From contig JAUWGL010000033.1 in assembly GCA_030606465.1 (NCBI GenBank), positions 1-8,232 of the forward strand: a stretch of DNA of 8,232 nt, in the 5' to 3' direction. Below the pieces are notes generated by a model. The model worked only from the letters and a program-made list of their open reading frames with translations. It was not told the origin of the DNA and did no database searches. Within the stretch, counting starts at the first letter, position 1; every line of letters begins with the position of its first letter. Source of the stretch: Thermoplasmata archaeon. Its GTDB lineage: Archaea > Thermoplasmatota > E2 > DHVEG-1. Positions 6,247 through 8,232 of this stretch are shown here, piece after piece. Made by a program: the position numbers and the translations under genes.

Positions 6247-6819
6247 ATGACAGAAGATAAGATAGTATTACCAGGAGATCAAGTGTCTACTTCCGAAGAG
6301 TTGTTACCTGGCAATGGCACATATGAAGAAGACGGTATTATAAGAGCCACAAGAATTGGAACTTATATTGTAGATGAACAAAATAGAAAGGCAAAAGTAA
6401 AACCTTTGACAAGTACTCCTGTTTTAATAAAAAGAGGAGATATAATTCTTGCAAAAGTTGGCTCGGTTAGATCAAATATGATTATTGCTGATGTGATACA
6501 TGTTACAGGTAAAAATAGGGCGATATCTGGAGATACAAATGGAACATTACGTGTTTCAGAAATATCAAATGGATATATAAAAGACCCCTCAACTGAGTTT
6601 GCTCCAGGAGATATTATAAGAGCAAAAGTTACACAAGTAAAACCTAATATTCAGCTTGCTACAAAAGATAGAGATTTAGGTGTCATTAAGGCATTATGTG
6701 GAAAATGTAGACATGCACTTGTTAGAAAAGACAATATTCTTGAGTGTAATAATTGTGGCTATAAAGAAAAAAGAACAACCGCAATTGATTATGGAGACTA
6801 TGATATTTCAAAACTTTAA
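6247..6819 (+). CDS. csl4: Exosome complex RNA-binding cap subunit Csl4
   Basis: Csl4 sits on the cap of the archaeal RNA exosome (Rrp41/Rrp42 ring), where it binds RNA and feeds or selects substrates for 3'-5' decay and polyadenylation. From the chosen ATG the 190 residues show an N-terminal beta domain (VLPGDQVSTSEELLPGNGTY, 7-26), an S1 RNA-binding domain at about 60-143 (KRGDIILAKVGSV, then PGDIIRAKV), and a zinc ribbon at the end (C151-x2-C154 and C167-x2-C170). All four cysteines are present. The frame is open back to a TTG at 6205, adding 14 residues of non-conserved Met/Ile-rich sequence; the GGTGA site and the family's usual N-terminus favour 6244/6247. It heads the csl4-rpoL-truD cluster, 56 nt before rpoL. 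This arrangement resembles the archaeal exosome superoperon known from comparative genomics. Confidence 0.94.
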   Translation: MTEDKIVLPGDQVSTSEELLPGNGTYEEDGIIRATRIGTYIVDEQNRKAKVKPLTSTPVLIKRGDIILAKVGSVRSNMIIADVIHVTGKNRAISGDTNGTLRVSEISNGYIKDPSTEFAPGDIIRAKVTQVKPNIQLATKDRDLGVIKALCGKCRHALVRKDNILECNNCGYKEKRTTAIDYGDYDISKL

Positions 6820-6863
6820 AGAAAAACATTATTATAGCCAATTAATATTTTAAAACAAGACAA

Positions 6864-6868
6864 GGTGA
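6864..6868 (+). promoter_or_regulatory. Shine-Dalgarno site of rpoL
   Basis: GGTGA lies seven bases before the ATG at 6876. An AT-rich stretch upstream (6841-6852, ATTAATATTTTA) could add an internal promoter, but the ribosome site implies a leadered message. Confidence 0.6.
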
Positions 6869-6875
6869 AAAAAAT

Positions 6876-7169
6876 ATGGAGTTAAAAAAAATCAAGAAAA
6901 CATCAAAAGAGCTTAAATTAGAGATTACTGGAGAAAATGAGACAATATTAAACCCAATTGCAGAGGTTTTATTACAATATGATGATGTAGAGTATGCATC
7001 ATGTATGTCTGATCATCCAGAGTCAAATAAAAGACATCTGTATATTAGAGTTAAAAAGGGAAATCCAGTGGATATATTGAAAAAAGCAGTTAAACAATTA
7101 GAGGATGAAGTCACAGATTTTAATAAAAAATTTGATGGGAAAACTAAGGGTAAAAGTAAAAAGAAGTAG
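6876..7169 (+). CDS. rpoL: DNA-directed RNA polymerase subunit L (Rpo11)
   Basis: This is the small RNA polymerase subunit homologous to eukaryotic Rpb11. It pairs with subunit D to form the assembly platform equivalent to the bacterial alpha dimer. Diagnostic features are the ITGENETILNPIAEVLL stretch (17-33; most relatives have HT-LLN where this one has ETILN), the DVEYASCMSDHP segment (37-48), and LYIRVKKGNPVDILKKAV (55-72) with the terminal helix. The 97 residues are family length. The C-terminus is a lysine-rich tail, GKTKGKSKKK, that is not needed for the fold and may contact nucleic acid (inference). The truD start codon directly follows its stop codon. Confidence 0.95.
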   Translation: MELKKIKKTSKELKLEITGENETILNPIAEVLLQYDDVEYASCMSDHPESNKRHLYIRVKKGNPVDILKKAVKQLEDEVTDFNKKFDGKTKGKSKKK

Positions 7170-8232
7170 ATGAAAAATAATGCTGTTTTAGATGCTGAAA
7201 AAAACATAGGCATACAAACTTTTTTTACATCCTTTAAAGGTGTTGGTGGAAGACTAAGGACATTACCTGAGGATTTTGTTGTAAAAGAAATTTCAAGTTA
7301 TCCGCCAGAAAAAGAAAATGGTAAATTTACAATTGCTGATGTTACGGCAACTAACTGGGAGACAAATCTCTTAGTTAGAGAATTGTCTAAAAGACTATGT
7401 GTTTCACGTAAACGAATTAGCTTTGCTGGAACAAAAGATAAACGTGCGAAAACATCTCAGCTGATGTCATTTTATAATATCTCTGTTGAAGATTTATCTA
7501 ACGTTATTATTAAAGATGTAGTAATTGAGAATGTGTATTGTTCTGATCTCCCTGTTAAAATAGGTGACCTAATTGGTAACAGTTTTATAGTTATTGTTAG
7601 AAATATAGAGAAAGATATCAATCATAAACAGATACAAAATATTGCTTCTTCAATAGTTAGCATTGGTGGTTTTCCAAATTTTTATGGCATTCAACGTTTT
7701 GGTGTTGTCCGTCCTATTACCCATGTTGTTGGAGAGTGTATTGTCATGGGTGATTTTGAGAAAGCTGTGATGAGTTATGTTGCAAATCCCATAGAAGGAG
7801 AAAACAAGGAAAGCTTCATGGTTCGTGATCAGTTGGAGAAAACCCATGATTTTGCCACGGCTTTAAAATGTTATCCTGGTTATTTGAATTTCGAAAAAGC
7901 TATTCTAAATAAGTTAGTTACTAACCCTGAGGATTTTGTTGGCGCGTTGAAAGAACTTCCACAGAATCTTTTAACTATGTTTGTTTATGCTTATCAGTCA
8001 TTTCTTTTCAACAAGATGTTAAGTGAACGTATTAAGAACAATCTTCCATTAAATAAGGCGGTCTTGGGTGATGTTGTTCTCCCAGTTAGAAAAGGTGTTA
8101 TAGATAAAAACGAAATAAAGGTTAAAGAAAACAACGTTGAAAAAGTAAACAAGCAGATTTCTAAGGGCAAGGCTGTTGTAAGCAGTCTTTTAGTAGGCTG
8201 TGATTCAGAGTTCACAGATGGAGCAATGGGTG
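7170..8232 (+). CDS. truD: tRNA pseudouridine synthase TruD, 3' end outside window
   Basis: The frame is open from the ATG at 7170 to the right edge (354 codons). TruD-family enzymes convert a uridine, at position 13 of tRNA in characterised members, to pseudouridine. Visible motifs are GVGGRLRTLPEDFVVKEI (24-41), the catalytic FAGTKDKRAKTSQ (85-97) with the probable nucleophile D90, and the family signature FPNFYGIQRFG (168-178). From about 180 onward an archaeal-type insertion begins (GDFEKAVMSY), and VYAYQSFLFNKMLSERI (272-288) belongs to the returning catalytic domain. Archaeal members usually exceed 400 residues, so the end is missing only because the window stops. The ATG immediately follows the rpoL stop with no spacer, which suggests translational coupling. 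The best Shine-Dalgarno candidate is the purine run AAGAAG inside the rpoL tail. Confidence 0.93.
   Translation, partial: MKNNAVLDAEKNIGIQTFFTSFKGVGGRLRTLPEDFVVKEISSYPPEKENGKFTIADVTATNWETNLLVRELSKRLCVSRKRISFAGTKDKRAKTSQLMSFYNISVEDLSNVIIKDVVIENVYCSDLPVKIGDLIGNSFIVIVRNIEKDINHKQIQNIASSIVSIGGFPNFYGIQRFGVVRPITHVVGECIVMGDFEKAVMSYVANPIEGENKESFMVRDQLEKTHDFATALKCYPGYLNFEKAILNKLVTNPEDFVGALKELPQNLLTMFVYAYQSFLFNKMLSERIKNNLPLNKAVLGDVVLPVRKGVIDKNEIKVKENNVEKVNKQISKGKAVVSSLLVGCDSEFTDGAMG

Noticed and set aside
1..8232. tRNA, rRNA or insertion-sequence genes
   Set aside because: No cloverleaf-like arms ending in a T-loop GTTC motif, rRNA core or transposase motif was recognised by eye on either strand; a covariance-model scan was not possible.

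Overview
The window is AT-rich archaeal DNA. The archaeal assignment rests on four genes: the RNA polymerase subunit RpoL, the exosome cap protein Csl4, an archaeal/eukaryal-type ribosomal protein L10e, and an archaeal-type pterin diphosphokinase (MptE/DUF115) next to a DUF373 membrane protein. Translation signals agree, because several genes carry GGTGA or GGAGGT Shine-Dalgarno cores while others have only a TATA-like box about 25-35 nt before the start codon, as expected for leaderless archaeal transcripts. An uncultured Thermoplasmatota-like euryarchaeon is my best guess, from the gene neighbourhood and the style of the secretion signal on the first gene. That placement is inference.

Layout: (1) Positions 1-754 (minus) hold the 5' part of a secreted right-handed beta-helix protein that runs off the left edge. 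(2) Positions 755-1160 are intergenic and unusual: an imperfect direct repeat of about 53 nt brackets a nested inverted repeat and a 35-codon ORF with its own TATA-like box. (3) An EamA/DMT-family transporter lies on the minus strand (1161-2132/2138). It is divergent from (4) a plus-strand pair, the DUF373 membrane protein and MptE, 13 nt apart. (5) A plus-strand M50 site-2 protease homologue with a PDZ domain follows, probably with its own promoter. (6) rpl10e is on the minus strand, convergent with the protease across 11 nt. (7) A plus-strand RNA-biology cluster csl4-rpoL-truD runs off the right edge; truD begins on the base after the rpoL stop codon.

How they work together: csl4, rpoL, truD and rpl10e form an information-processing block (RNA decay, transcription, tRNA modification, ribosome) of the kind known from archaeal superoperons. 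DUF373, MptE and the membrane protease form a second, membrane/cofactor block whose internal logic is unknown. The left third (beta-helix protein, repeat-bearing intergenic DNA, transporter) looks like accessory DNA beside this conserved core. No tRNA, rRNA, CRISPR array or insertion sequence was recognised. The best candidate for something undescribed is the 825-1072 module.
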